A program made the translations under genes and the position numbers. DNA of 64,000 bases from a bacterium (GTDB lineage Bacteria; Zixibacteria; MSB-5A5; WJJR01), in assembly GCA_021813505.1 (NCBI GenBank), contig JAKAKI010000072.1, forward strand, positions 62,001 through 126,000. The letters are read 5' to 3'. Under the pieces are notes generated by a model. The model saw only the letters and a program-made list of their open reading frames with translations. It did not search any database and was not told the DNA's origin. This document shows, piece after piece, positions 8,557 to 17,108 of this stretch. Within the stretch, counting starts at the first letter, position 1, and every line of letters begins with the position of its first letter.

Positions 8557-10016
8557 CAATAGAGCCCTCTCTGGATACGCTCGGCGATGGCTCGCTCCCG
8601 CGCCCGGTGGGCGGCCTGTAACCCGGATGTCGACTGCCCCAGGAATCGCGGATCGGTCTGCACGAAGTAACGCAGGCAGGTCGCCAGATCGTCGGACTCG
8701 TCAATCGTTGACCAGCGATCACCCTCGCGCATCGCCTGTGTCTGCGGTTTCCAGGAGTACTTCTCCATCTGCCGGGCGGTGATCGGACAGGAGGCCATGA
8801 TCTCCAGCATGGCCCGGCCGGTGGACGGCGAGATCTCCAGCGCCGTCTGCACTAACTGGATCCCGCCGATCTTGTCGGTGCTGGCCGGTTGGACGGGAAT
8901 GCCGTGCTCCTGGTACTGCTGGGCGATGGAGGTGCCGGTTTCGTTCTCCTCCCAACCCCAGTGCGCGTCGATCCAGAAGCGCCGGATGTCCTCGTCCAGC
9001 GCCTTCTCTTTCATCGATTCCGCGCGGATATCGTCGCAGATGGCCGGGATCGGCTTGTGGAGGATCAACTCGCGGTAGCAGAACATCCGTTGCTGAGAGT
9101 CCACCCCGCACCAGAGCAGGTGATGTCCCTTGGCCCGTGAGGGGTGGGGATCGATGACCAGCGACTTGGTCGAGGTGCGGATTCGTTCGGCGTCGTAAGG
9201 GACAACATGTCGCTGGCGGACAAACATGGGATAGACCTGACCGCCCAGGTTGATCCACGTCCCATGCTCGCGCACCTCGCGCATCTGCGGATCCGGCTCA
9301 CTGGTCACAACGCTGGCCGCCGCCCCTTCGCCGAGGTGCGGGTTGTCGTGGATTGAGCCGGTGAAGCACTCTACCTCATGGTCCCCCTTCTCCCACTTTT
9401 CCCAGATCTCTTCATGCTCCCAGGTCTTGCCGAGAATCGGCGTCAGGGTGTTGATGGCATGGACCGGACCGCGCATTCCCACGCGCGCCATACTCTCTGC
9501 CCAGGCGTCCTGCGGACCGTGCTCGTCAAACCAGAGCAAATCCAATTCGACGCCGGCGAACTTCTGGGCACCGCTGCCCATATCGGTGAGTTTGTAGGAC
9601 ATGAACTGGATGGTGGAGCCGTTGGCGTAGGTGAGGGTGCGGTCACCCTTGGAGTACGCATGCTCCCAATCGCCACCCAACAGGTCCGCCGGGTTGACCA
9701 GGCGTTTGAAGATGGGCAGGATGATTTCCTTGATGCCGTAATCGAATCCGTCGCCGACGACACGGATGCGGCAAGGGACAGGACGAGTTTCGCGGTACGG
9801 ATGCCGTCCAGTGGCCCACCAGTCGCACTCCTTGGCGGCCGCCCAGGACTTGCCGAAACGGTTGCCGGTATAGATGCCGCGGATCCGCGCCAAGGATGAA
9901 TGGAATCGTTGCTGACCCGGGTGTGGCTGGTAGTCCAAAGCCCGCAACTGGGCCAGACGGGCGGCGATCCGCTCCGCCTCCGCCACGTGTTCCTGCAGAA
10001 GGCTCACGTCACTCAC
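8556..10016 (-). CDS. Terminase large subunit-like protein
   Basis: 486 residues. The N-terminal ATPase has a P-loop 'TGNRFGKSWA' (about 50) and Walker B 'LLWFDEHG'. The C-terminal half has the acidic residues of an RNase H-fold nuclease: 'SLVIDPH', 'FWIDAHWGW' and 'DESDDLATCL'. This is the two-domain layout of phage packaging motors that cut and pump DNA into procapsids. Its start overlaps the small-subunit-like gene by 8 nt. No portal, capsid or tail gene is nearby, so the island may depend on a helper phage, or the enzyme may do something else. Confidence 0.82.
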   Translation of the reverse strand: MSDVSLLQEHVAEAERIAARLAQLRALDYQPHPGQQRFHSSLARIRGIYTGNRFGKSWAAAKECDWWATGRHPYRETRPVPCRIRVVGDGFDYGIKEIILPIFKRLVNPADLLGGDWEHAYSKGDRTLTYANGSTIQFMSYKLTDMGSGAQKFAGVELDLLWFDEHGPQDAWAESMARVGMRGPVHAINTLTPILGKTWEHEEIWEKWEKGDHEVECFTGSIHDNPHLGEGAAASVVTSEPDPQMREVREHGTWINLGGQVYPMFVRQRHVVPYDAERIRTSTKSLVIDPHPSRAKGHHLLWCGVDSQQRMFCYRELILHKPIPAICDDIRAESMKEKALDEDIRRFWIDAHWGWEENETGTSIAQQYQEHGIPVQPASTDKIGGIQLVQTALEISPSTGRAMLEIMASCPITARQMEKYSWKPQTQAMREGDRWSTIDESDDLATCLRYFVQTDPRFLGQSTSGLQAAHRARERAIAERIQRGLY

Positions 10017-10524
10017 TGGGAGTTACCTCCGGTGAGGAATGTTCAGGGGGTAACTCGGCCTCTGAGGCGAGTTCACGCAACCGGGCGCGGAGTTTCTCGG
10101 GATCGGTTTCCCGGTCGATCCAGGCGAGACGATCATTCTGGCTGCCGGAGAGGTGGTCAATCAGCCGAATGAGCATCTCAATATCAGAAAGACGTCCCTT
10201 GACCTTTCCGTCGAGGATGTCCCGCGTCAACTTCATCTTCGTCGCGCGGACGATCTTGAGATCCCGTTCGCGTTCATCGAGCGTTGATTGTCCGGAGCGG
10301 TCCGACATCTGCCGGGTGGCTTCGGCGTCGCGCTCCTGGATGCGCTGCCGCCAGCCATAGGTGCGGCACCAAAGCTTGGCGGTGCTGGCGGAGATGCCCA
10401 ACTTTCGCGCGAGTTGCTGGTAAGTGCGTCCCGGCCCGAGAGCGTAATACTGCTCAAAGGCAAGCCGATGATGTTCCTGCTCGGCAGGCGGCGCGGAAGG
10501 TACGTGTGACTTGGAGTTCGCCAT
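10009..10524 (-). CDS. Terminase small subunit-like HTH protein
   Basis: 171 residues. An N-terminal helix-turn-helix 'GRTYQQLARKLGISASTAKLWCRTYGWRQRI' is followed by a helical region and an acidic tail. The HTH and 'YGWR.R.QERDAEATRQ' stretch match small terminase proteins that recognise packaging sites. It is homologous to the protein at 56300-56812 in island 2, which has no large subunit beside it, so a role other than packaging is possible. Lies 8 nt after the ParB-like gene. Confidence 0.72.
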   Translation of the reverse strand: MANSKSHVPSAPPAEQEHHRLAFEQYYALGPGRTYQQLARKLGISASTAKLWCRTYGWRQRIQERDAEATRQMSDRSGQSTLDERERDLKIVRATKMKLTRDILDGKVKGRLSDIEMLIRLIDHLSGSQNDRLAWIDRETDPEKLRARLRELASEAELPPEHSSPEVTPSE

Positions 10525-10532
10525 GGTCTTGT

Positions 10533-11201
10533 TCAGGCTCCCTCACCACTCCGATGCTCCGATGACTCGTTCAGGAAGTGTTCACAGATGCGGATCAGGG
10601 CTTGGCCGCGAGAAGTGACCGTGCGATCCGTCGCCAAGACCCGCGCAATGGCCGTCTCGACAGCCGTGGCATCACTGACGGTGAACGTGAGCACAATGGG
10701 GCGGGACTTGTCGTCCTGGGCGATCTCGTCATCGAGTAGGGACTCCAATCCATCGGGGATCTGCAGCAGTTTGTCGAAGTCCCTCAACTCGGCGAGCGTG
10801 TAGGGGAGTTGCGTCTCGAGGTCATCAAGGCTCAACTCAAGTCCAAGATCGTGCACCACGCGAGAGAGGAGTGCCGGCACGCTCTCACCCTTCATCTCGT
10901 TCAGATTGATCGAGAGGATTTTGGCCCGGCGATCATCGAGTTCGACCACCGAGCAAGGCACAGTTGTGTACCCCAGTTCCTGAGCGATGAGCCAGCGATG
11001 GTAACCGCCGAGGATCTCGAAGCGGCCGTCACTCTTGGGCCGTACCACCAGCGGTTCGACTAAACCCTCCCGTTTGATGTAGATTTTCAGCTTGTGGCGC
11101 ATCCCAGGCGAGAGGCGATTGGGATTCCAAGAATTCGCGTCAATGGCCGTGACATCTATCTCGCGAACAGAGAGTTCACGTACGGTCGGTGGCTGGTTCA
11201 T
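10533..11201 (-). CDS. ParB/sulfiredoxin-like nuclease domain protein
   Basis: 222 residues. The ParB-N core is clear: 'NSWNPNRLSPGMRHKLKIYI', 'REGLVEPLVVRPK' and 'EILGGYHRWLIAQELGYTTVPC'. Stand-alone ParB-N proteins occur in phages and plasmids as CTP- or DNA-binding factors, or fused to methyltransferases. In island 2 the corresponding gene is a ParB-N/methyltransferase fusion, while here an adenine methylase is the next gene, overlapping by 4 nt (11198-11201). The pair therefore probably works as one DNA-modification module. Confidence 0.82.
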   Translation of the reverse strand: MNQPPTVRELSVREIDVTAIDANSWNPNRLSPGMRHKLKIYIKREGLVEPLVVRPKSDGRFEILGGYHRWLIAQELGYTTVPCSVVELDDRRAKILSINLNEMKGESVPALLSRVVHDLGLELSLDDLETQLPYTLAELRDFDKLLQIPDGLESLLDDEIAQDDKSRPIVLTFTVSDATAVETAIARVLATDRTVTSRGQALIRICEHFLNESSEHRSGEGA

Positions 11202-12229
11202 TTCTCCCCCTTGGCGATGATCAGGAACTCCCGATTGGACTCGCGCTTCTCGGCGCTGGACAGACCGGTGAGATGGATGTAGTGGAATGACTCCGTGTGG
11301 ACATCGCGGCGGAACATGCGCACGATGGCGACCAAGTCATCGAGCGAGAGTTCGGCATTGCCGTACGAGATCGCCCAGAGCGGGAAGCGCTGGCTGACCT
11401 CAAACAGATGTTCCAGGGCAGCCACTGCATTGCGACGACTGAAGACGCTGGGCTCGGGTTTGATCATTTGCCCTGCGAGCATCGAGTCCAATGGGTTCAG
11501 CGCCGCTTCATACGACGAGGTCGATGCGTAGGGCGGATCGAGGTAGAGAATGTCGCCACCGTCTATCTGCCCGAGGAAGTCGAAGACGTCTAAGCATGAG
11601 ACCTGATTGACCTGGCCGTTGCCAAAGATCCCAGCGTTAATCTGCTTGCGCAGGATCTCACACATTAGCTTAGGATGTGCATCGATTCCTCGGTGCACGA
11701 TTTCACGGAGGAACGATGGCCTCATGGCGTCCCAGTCTTTTTCCTCAATCTGATGGATGATGGTCTTCGCACCAAAATTCCCCATCGGCCGCAGGCGCAG
11801 GATGTACTTCACGAGCAAGAGCATCAGTAGCCAGTGCTTCGGCCCCTCGACGGATCGCGCCACTGTGAAGGCGCCGTCGAGGAAACGGGCATGCTTTGAC
11901 GGCACAACGTTGGGTGCGAAGTGATCGGCAATGAAGGAATCGTTCGACGGTGGGGCAAACAGCCGCAGAACATCTGCCTCATCCAGAGTGACACGATCAT
12001 TGGCAATCAGTGCCTCGCCGATGATGCGGCTGCGCAATGCGATGTCGTTGCAAACCACCCGGTAACCCCGCGCCTTGGCCATCAGAGACACCGAACCACC
12101 GCCAAGAAACGCGTCGATAAAGACCGGGGAATGTGTCGGTCCCGGCAGATGTTTGAAGATCTGCCCTAAGAGTTTTCTCTTCCCGCCCATATAGGACGGC
12201 AGGGCCTGCAACGACCGCCAGCGTCTCAT
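11198..12229 (-). CDS. DNA adenine N6-methyltransferase (Dam/D12 class)
   Basis: 343 residues. Motifs are in the D12 order: 'LPSYMGGKRKLLGQI' at the N-terminus (motif X), 'FIDAFLGGGSVS' (SAM-binding motif I) and 'DILYLDPPYAST' (catalytic motif IV). It likely methylates adenine in a short site, protecting element DNA or marking replication. The start overlaps the DnaB stop by 4 nt and its stop overlaps the ParB-like start, so expression is coupled. Confidence 0.9.
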   Translation of the reverse strand: MRRWRSLQALPSYMGGKRKLLGQIFKHLPGPTHSPVFIDAFLGGGSVSLMAKARGYRVVCNDIALRSRIIGEALIANDRVTLDEADVLRLFAPPSNDSFIADHFAPNVVPSKHARFLDGAFTVARSVEGPKHWLLMLLLVKYILRLRPMGNFGAKTIIHQIEEKDWDAMRPSFLREIVHRGIDAHPKLMCEILRKQINAGIFGNGQVNQVSCLDVFDFLGQIDGGDILYLDPPYASTSSYEAALNPLDSMLAGQMIKPEPSVFSRRNAVAALEHLFEVSQRFPLWAISYGNAELSLDDLVAIVRMFRRDVHTESFHYIHLTGLSSAEKRESNREFLIIAKGEK

Positions 12230-13617
12230 GACTGACCGTCCTTTCTGGATTTGTTCCTCGCCGGTGACGGCTTCCCTGGTACTGTGTGCGGGTTGGACTG
12301 TCCATCCTCTGAGTTGAGATTGGCAAACGTCACAAACTCCTTCAGGAACAGAATGGGAACGGTCCCGGTGGGGCCGTTACGTTGCTTGGCAACGATGATC
12401 TCCGCGGCGTGGGGATCGGCGTTGCTGTCATAGCGTTCAGGACGGTAGACAAACAGTACCACGTCAGCGTCCTGCTCAATGGCGCCAGACTCCCGCAGAT
12501 CCGACAGCTGCGGTCGATGTCCATCCCCCCGCTGTTCGACCTGCCGCGACAATTGCGACAGCGCCAGCACGGGAATCTTCAGATCTTTGGCCAGTGATTT
12601 GAGCGAGCGCGATATCACGGCAATTTCTTGCTGCCGATTCTCGGCTGATTTCCCGGCGCTCATCAGCTGCAGATAGTCCACCGCCACCAGTCCAACTTTG
12701 TGGATGGCCTGGAGACGCCGAGTCCGGCTGCGTATCTCCAGCACATTCAGGGCCGATGAGTCATCGATGTGTATGGGAGCGGGCCTGAGGGCTTCCGCCG
12801 CTGCATGGATTCGCTCGTAGTCCTCGCGGCGCAATCGCCCTTGGCGAAGCATGTGGGAGTCGACTCGTGCCTTTGCGCAGATCAGCCGCTCGGTCAGCTC
12901 GTCCTTGGACATTTCCAAGGAGAAGATCAGACACGGGACTTGGTGCTGCGTCGAGAGGGAGTCAATGATGTTCAACGCCAGGGCGGTCTTTCCCATCCCG
13001 GGCCGTCCGGCGACGATCAGCAAATCGCTGGGGCGTAGACCCATGATCATCGCATCCAGGGCCGTGAACCCGGTCGGGAGGAACTGCGAGCCGGAATGAT
13101 TCTTGTACTGCTCGATGATCGCCAAGGTCTCGGGGAGGATTTCGGAGACGGTGACCGCCTTGTCCGGGCCGTCGCGCCGCACCAACTCCAGGAAGTCCGT
13201 TTCGATCTCGTCGATGATCTCGGAAGGCTCGCCTTCCGCCGCACCGCATCGCTCCACGGTCTTCCGGCCGATTGCCATCATGCGCCGGAGGGTTGCCTTG
13301 TCCTTCACGATCTGGGCATGCGCGCGTACGTTGGCGGCACCGTACACGGAATCCAAGATGTCCATCAGAGCCGTGGGGCCACCGACGATGGCCAGCTTCC
13401 CGTCCTTCTCGAGCTGGTCGGCAACGGTGGCCGCGTCGATTTCACGCCCGCGCGTAAACAGCGTCTGCATGCTGCGAAACACGTAGCTGTGAGCCGGGCG
13501 GTAGAAGTCGTCGGGAGCCAGCATGTCGAACACAATCGCGGCGGCATCCGGATCGCGGAGGATTGCTCCCAACACCATGCATTCGGCTTCGACCGATTGC
13601 GGTGGCACGTTACTCAC
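12226..13617 (-). CDS. dnaB: Replicative DNA helicase DnaB, element-encoded copy 1
   Basis: 463 residues starting at GTG 13617, with GAGGAG upstream and a GTGA overlap with the initiator stop; the ORF-track start 36 codons earlier is not needed. The N-terminal domain begins 'PPQSVEAECMVLGAILRDPDAAAIVFDML'. The RecA-like motor has Walker A 'GRPGMGKTAL', Walker B 'VAVDYLQLM' and the 'LSQLSRQVEQR' loop. This hexameric helicase unwinds DNA ahead of the fork. Encoding its own helicase next to an initiator gives the island its own replication start. Confidence 0.94.
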   Translation of the reverse strand: MSNVPPQSVEAECMVLGAILRDPDAAAIVFDMLAPDDFYRPAHSYVFRSMQTLFTRGREIDAATVADQLEKDGKLAIVGGPTALMDILDSVYGAANVRAHAQIVKDKATLRRMMAIGRKTVERCGAAEGEPSEIIDEIETDFLELVRRDGPDKAVTVSEILPETLAIIEQYKNHSGSQFLPTGFTALDAMIMGLRPSDLLIVAGRPGMGKTALALNIIDSLSTQHQVPCLIFSLEMSKDELTERLICAKARVDSHMLRQGRLRREDYERIHAAAEALRPAPIHIDDSSALNVLEIRSRTRRLQAIHKVGLVAVDYLQLMSAGKSAENRQQEIAVISRSLKSLAKDLKIPVLALSQLSRQVEQRGDGHRPQLSDLRESGAIEQDADVVLFVYRPERYDSNADPHAAEIIVAKQRNGPTGTVPILFLKEFVTFANLNSEDGQSNPHTVPGKPSPARNKSRKDGQS

Positions 13618-14651
13618 GGTCGACTCCTCGCGTGTTTGGACTTGGGCTTGGCCATCTGGGCAAGAACATCGCCGATGATGTTGATGCCTTCTGGTCCCTG
13701 ACACCGCCGCGGCCGGGAATCCCAAGCCTCAAAGGTGCAGTGGCCTCGACTTTGATCGGGGAGTTCAGGCACGGGGTACTTGTTCCGCAGGTACCCCATG
13801 ATCCGAGAGCGCGGATTGGGATGGTCGGCCGGGACCTGATCAATCAGCCAGCGCGGACTGATCCCAATTCGGCGGCACTCGCGAATGACTAACCCGGCCC
13901 AGGAGCAATCGACACCGTTGGCATTGAAACGTGCCCGCCAGTAAGCCAAGACGTCGGCACAGTCTTCATCCCACATCCGTTGCGGGACCGTCCGCTGCCG
14001 TCCCACTGGGGCAACATCACCTGAGAAGGCAGGTGATGCTGGAAAATGCAAATCGAATGGTGCTGTCAAACCGTCCCGCACCGCGGGAGATTGCGAAGCA
14101 ATCTTCTTACTGTCTTTGGTGTCCTCAAATGTCTTTAAGTGTCTATAGGGTTCCGCAACTGACGATTGGTCTGACACTTGCGGGGACGCTGCGTAGTCAT
14201 TTGACGACAGGTGCGTAGCCATTTGACTACGGGTGCGTAGCGGTTTCGCTACGGTGGCGTAGCCGTTTGACGACGTAGCCGTTTGGCTACGTAGCGATTT
14301 GGCTACGCCATGATATCTCCCCGCCAGGACGCACTTGTTCACTCGCGCCCGATCATCTGCGCCCAACTTTATGAGCTTGGCACCCACCAAATCGCGGATT
14401 GCATCCCAAACAGTGGTGCGGTGGAGCTCCGTCGCCTTCGCGATCTGGCATGCTTCCAGTGGGGTCCGCGTCCAAACGCGGCCCCATCCCCACGAATCTC
14501 GAATGATCCAACCGATGACGCGATGCGCCGCGGGCGACCAGGGCCAGCGCATCATCAGCGTGTCGTAGACACGATTAGCAATGCGCACATGGCCGCGGAT
14601 ACCCGGGCGCGGGTTCGGGCGCGCGTCAGCGGCTTGTGGGTGCCCCCCCAC
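13614..14651 (-). CDS. Lambda O-like replication initiator carrying internal iterons
   Basis: 345 residues from GTG 14651 (GGAGGGGG upstream). The N-terminal winged-helix region, 'HVRIANRVYDTLMM' ... 'AAHRVIGWIIRDSWGWGRVWTR' ... 'KATELHRTTVWDAIRDLV', fits phage O-type initiators that bind origin repeats and load DnaB. A low-complexity Ser/Thr/Ala linker follows (about residues 115-155). Its DNA is a regular array of six iterons (separate entry), as lambda keeps its origin inside gene O. The C-terminal part has 'DVLAYWRARFNANG' and 'NPRSRIMGYLRNKYP'. The stop overlaps the dnaB start. Confidence 0.8.
   Translation of the reverse strand: MGGHPQAADARPNPRPGIRGHVRIANRVYDTLMMRWPWSPAAHRVIGWIIRDSWGWGRVWTRTPLEACQIAKATELHRTTVWDAIRDLVGAKLIKLGADDRARVNKCVLAGRYHGVAKSLRSQTATSSNGYATVAKPLRTRSQMATHLSSNDYAASPQVSDQSSVAEPYRHLKTFEDTKDSKKIASQSPAVRDGLTAPFDLHFPASPAFSGDVAPVGRQRTVPQRMWDEDCADVLAYWRARFNANGVDCSWAGLVIRECRRIGISPRWLIDQVPADHPNPRSRIMGYLRNKYPVPELPDQSRGHCTFEAWDSRPRRCQGPEGINIIGDVLAQMAKPKSKHARSRP
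14192..14307. repeat. Six iterons inside the initiator gene, candidate origin 1
   Basis: Repeats of CGTAGCC.TTTGGCTACG type start at 14192, 14214, 14236, 14258, 14274 and 14290, a spacing of 22, 22, 22, 16 and 16 bp. Each unit is itself an inverted repeat (CGTAGC/GCTACG). They encode only the low-complexity linker of the initiator. By analogy with lambda ori in gene O they are the likely binding sites of this initiator. Confidence 0.75.
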
Positions 14652-14885
14652 CTAACCCGCCCCCTCCACTTCAATCTCACGCCACCCTCGGATGCTGTAT
14701 TCGAAGTCCGCGTATCCCCCGAACGCCTCCCACAGTTCCGCGGTGTCCTCATAGCCAAGAATCTGAAGGAGACCTGCTTGGCGTCGGAGCACCGGGCGCA
14801 ATTCGTGTTCGCCCAAGTGCATCGCGAGTTCGGGGTCGAAGATCTCAATGATCCCCATCTTGGCCGTTTTCGCAGCATTCTCCAT
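14652..14885 (-). CDS. Small hypothetical protein upstream of initiator
   Basis: 77 residues from ATG 14885 with GGGAG in front; the 83-aa version would need a TTG start. The sequence is acidic and helical ('GIIEIFDPELAMHLGEHELRPVLRRQAG'). Its stop is directly against the GTG start of the initiator, so it is first in the replication operon. No family recognised. Confidence 0.6.
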   Translation of the reverse strand: MENAAKTAKMGIIEIFDPELAMHLGEHELRPVLRRQAGLLQILGYEDTAELWEAFGGYADFEYSIRGWREIEVEGAG

Positions 14886-15095
14886 CGCCACTCCCGCCCT
14901 CAAACGAAGGCCCCGACTGGTTGGAACCGAGCATGGAGGCCCGTCGGGGGCACAGTCCTGTTGGGACCGGAAACGCTATGGTGCGAGTCTCTCGTCATGT
15001 CGCAGTGCAACCGCTCTGGTCACACATTGATTCAACGAGAGCTTGTGAGTGATTGGAAACTGTTGGTGGGCGAGTTTACAGCAAAACCGCACCGG

Positions 15096-15137
15096 AACTG
15101 TATCAGGTCTGTATTAACCCGTACAGTTCTGATACAC
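15096..15137 (-). promoter_or_regulatory. Operator-like inverted repeat before the replication operon
   Basis: TGTATCAG at 15099-15106 and CTGATACA at 15129-15136 face each other about 22 bp apart, with further CTGTA/TACAG half-sites between them. They lie in the 250-bp gap upstream of the small ORF and initiator. This is the place expected for promoter control of replication genes, perhaps by the AAA+ protein encoded next door. No clear -10/-35 pair was identified. Confidence 0.45.
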
Positions 15138-16703
15138 TCATGAGCGGTTTGGCCGATTGATCACATGGTGGTAAAACAGAAGTATCTCGTTGCGGTCCGG
15201 TATCTCGCCAAGGTCAGCAGGCGGGCATTTCCCTACTTCGTAGTAGATCTGGCGAAGGCGAGTGGCGGAAATCGGCCTCTCATCGTTCTTGTGCTTCCCA
15301 GCCACCATTCTGCAGACCCCCGTCACCGATACTGTCCGCTTGAGATCCTCGCGGATAAATTTCACGGCAAAGTACATCGCGAGAGTGCGCTCGGAGAATC
15401 TCCGAGATGATGCTGGAATAGTCGCCTCCGCCGATTCCATCGGAGAAGACTTCGCTGGCCGTTGCAAAAATGGATCAAGGTCCGCCCTCATCTTTTCCAC
15501 ACTGAAGAGTACCTGTTCGTCCGCGTCCTCGACATTCACCTGCCACAAGTTTCGGTATTTCCCTTTCACAAGAGCGTTCCACCCCCGGCGACGTGGCCTG
15601 ATTGTTTCATCGAGCCAATGTCGTGCCGTGGAGGTCGGCTCGAATCTGAGTTCGCAGACGGTGCGTTCAACCCCAGCGGTGTCCTTCCAGAACAGGATCG
15701 GGCAACCTCCGAATTTCCTTTCGCTTTCAGCCCAGTCTCGTCGATCGTGATCGGGAGACGACTTCTTGAATGTACCCCCTGTGTGCTTCCAGATGAAGTC
15801 GCCGATCTCGACACTTTCCATGGTGGCCCAAAGCTCGCGTCGCTGCTTGCCTCCGTCGCCGCACCATCCTTCGACCGATGGAGCTTTCGGATCGACCGGC
15901 CCCGGCAAAACATTTCTCCGGAATCGGTCGGTGATGCCCTTCAGCGTAATGCACTTCCTCTTGGACGTGCCGGCAAGCGCCGCTTCCACTGCCAGATCGA
16001 CGGCCCTGAATAGTCCGCACACGCCCTCGAGCCACGGGTACTCCGTGAGGAACCACATGGCAAGATAGGAGATGTGAGTGACTTGACACCCTTGAAGCTT
16101 GCTCTGAAGTCGGGAAATGACCATGGGCGCAATGTCCCACTGGTGGTTCGTGAGCGGAGGAAGAACGATCCGAGCGTCATACTCGAGTCTGGAAAGCAAA
16201 ACCTTATTGAATCCCTTTTGGGCCACCAGTGCCCTGAGATCGACCGTCGTGGTCACATAGATCCTCGGCACACTCCTGAACTCAATCACGCCGAGGAGTG
16301 CCTTATGCAAGGAGTCGTCGCCTTGGTCAACGTCCGTGATCAGAAGGGCACCGTTCCTCTTTTTTGCTCGCCCAACCGCTCTCTTTAGGTTGGCTACCCC
16401 ACATCCGGCCGCCGGGAGTGACTCCAGCGATCCTGTCTTCCTGGTTCTCGCCTCTTCGATGATCCGCGCAAGGGTTTGTTTGCCTGACCCAGTGGGACCC
16501 AGAATGACCACCGGTCTGTCATGTTGTGCCGCGGCCTCCGCCTGTCCGAGCGCCACCGTCATTTGATTCCGCTCGGGGGCGATTGGGTCTCCCGAAGAAA
16601 GTCGCCAGGCGACTCTGTCCTCAGACGCTTCATCATTCCTGTAGGCAATGTGCCCTCTCGCAACTTCCAAGAACGCCGCACTTGGCCTCTCGCTCGGTTC
16701 CAT
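15138..16703 (-). CDS. AAA+ ATPase related to sigma-54 activator domains
   Basis: 521 residues, ATG at 16703 with GGAGG upstream. Walker A is 'ILGPTGSGKQTLARIIEEA' and Walker B 'ALLITDVDQGD', with a local layout like bacterial enhancer-binding ATPases (a strand after the P-loop, then an arginine-rich 'VLLSRLEYDARIVLPPL'). The GAFTGA loop used to contact sigma-54 is absent. The C-terminal half is unrecognised and ends in a possible HTH ('ISATRLRQIYYEVGK'). Its place between the phased repeats and the replication operon suggests a regulator or DNA remodeller of the island. No counterpart was found in island 2. Confidence 0.6.
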   Translation of the reverse strand: MEPSERPSAAFLEVARGHIAYRNDEASEDRVAWRLSSGDPIAPERNQMTVALGQAEAAAQHDRPVVILGPTGSGKQTLARIIEEARTRKTGSLESLPAAGCGVANLKRAVGRAKKRNGALLITDVDQGDDSLHKALLGVIEFRSVPRIYVTTTVDLRALVAQKGFNKVLLSRLEYDARIVLPPLTNHQWDIAPMVISRLQSKLQGCQVTHISYLAMWFLTEYPWLEGVCGLFRAVDLAVEAALAGTSKRKCITLKGITDRFRRNVLPGPVDPKAPSVEGWCGDGGKQRRELWATMESVEIGDFIWKHTGGTFKKSSPDHDRRDWAESERKFGGCPILFWKDTAGVERTVCELRFEPTSTARHWLDETIRPRRRGWNALVKGKYRNLWQVNVEDADEQVLFSVEKMRADLDPFLQRPAKSSPMESAEATIPASSRRFSERTLAMYFAVKFIREDLKRTVSVTGVCRMVAGKHKNDERPISATRLRQIYYEVGKCPPADLGEIPDRNEILLFYHHVINRPNRS

Positions 16704-16827
16704 CCGGCGATCCTCCTTCCACTGGGAATCCGCACGCCGTCTTGCCGTGCAGGCCCCAACTCAATCCGCAAGAATCAGGCGGCGGAGTCAATCGCTTTGC
16801 GGAGCCTCGAGTTCTCGCGCAACCGTG

Positions 16828-17040
16828 GACAAGGAATTGTCTCCTTCTGTCCCTCAATTGTCCCTTGGATTGTCTGGGTAGACAATTCGCAGCTGCTTGG
16901 AGGGATTCCTCACAACATGGCTATCCTTAAGGACTTACCGGCAGGAAGCTGCATCGGGAGGACTCGCAATTGTCTACTTTTGTCCCTTTTCGCGTGTTTT
17001 GGGTTTAGGGGACAAAACCAGACAAAACGGGACAATTGGG
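16828..17040. repeat. Helically phased GACAA/TTGTC array, island 1
   Basis: Ten copies of GACAA or its complement lie in about 210 bp: 16828, 16837, 16858, 16870, 16881, 16970, 16980, 17011, 17021 and 17031. The last three are exactly 10 bp apart (GACAAAACCA, GACAAAACGG, GACAATTGGG). Such spacing puts sites on one face of the helix. The array is in a gene-free stretch upstream of the AAA+ gene and just before the 36-bp motif. Candidate centromere, second origin or operator. Confidence 0.7.
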
Positions 17041-17072
17041 GCGAATTCGGGGCAAAACAGGCCAAGTGCGGC

Positions 17073-17108
17073 CTAAGCCGTTGGGGCACATCGGATAACA
17101 GGCATTAT
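17073..17108. other. Conserved 36-bp motif, island 1
   Basis: CTAAGCCGTTGGGGCACATC followed by GGATAACAGGCATTAT. It matches 57078-57113 in island 2 at 34 of 36 positions although the flanks differ. In both islands it follows the phased array and precedes the cargo. The centre is an imperfect palindrome (CCGTT...CATCGG). Candidate attachment or recombination site, or a conserved regulatory site. Confidence 0.6.
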
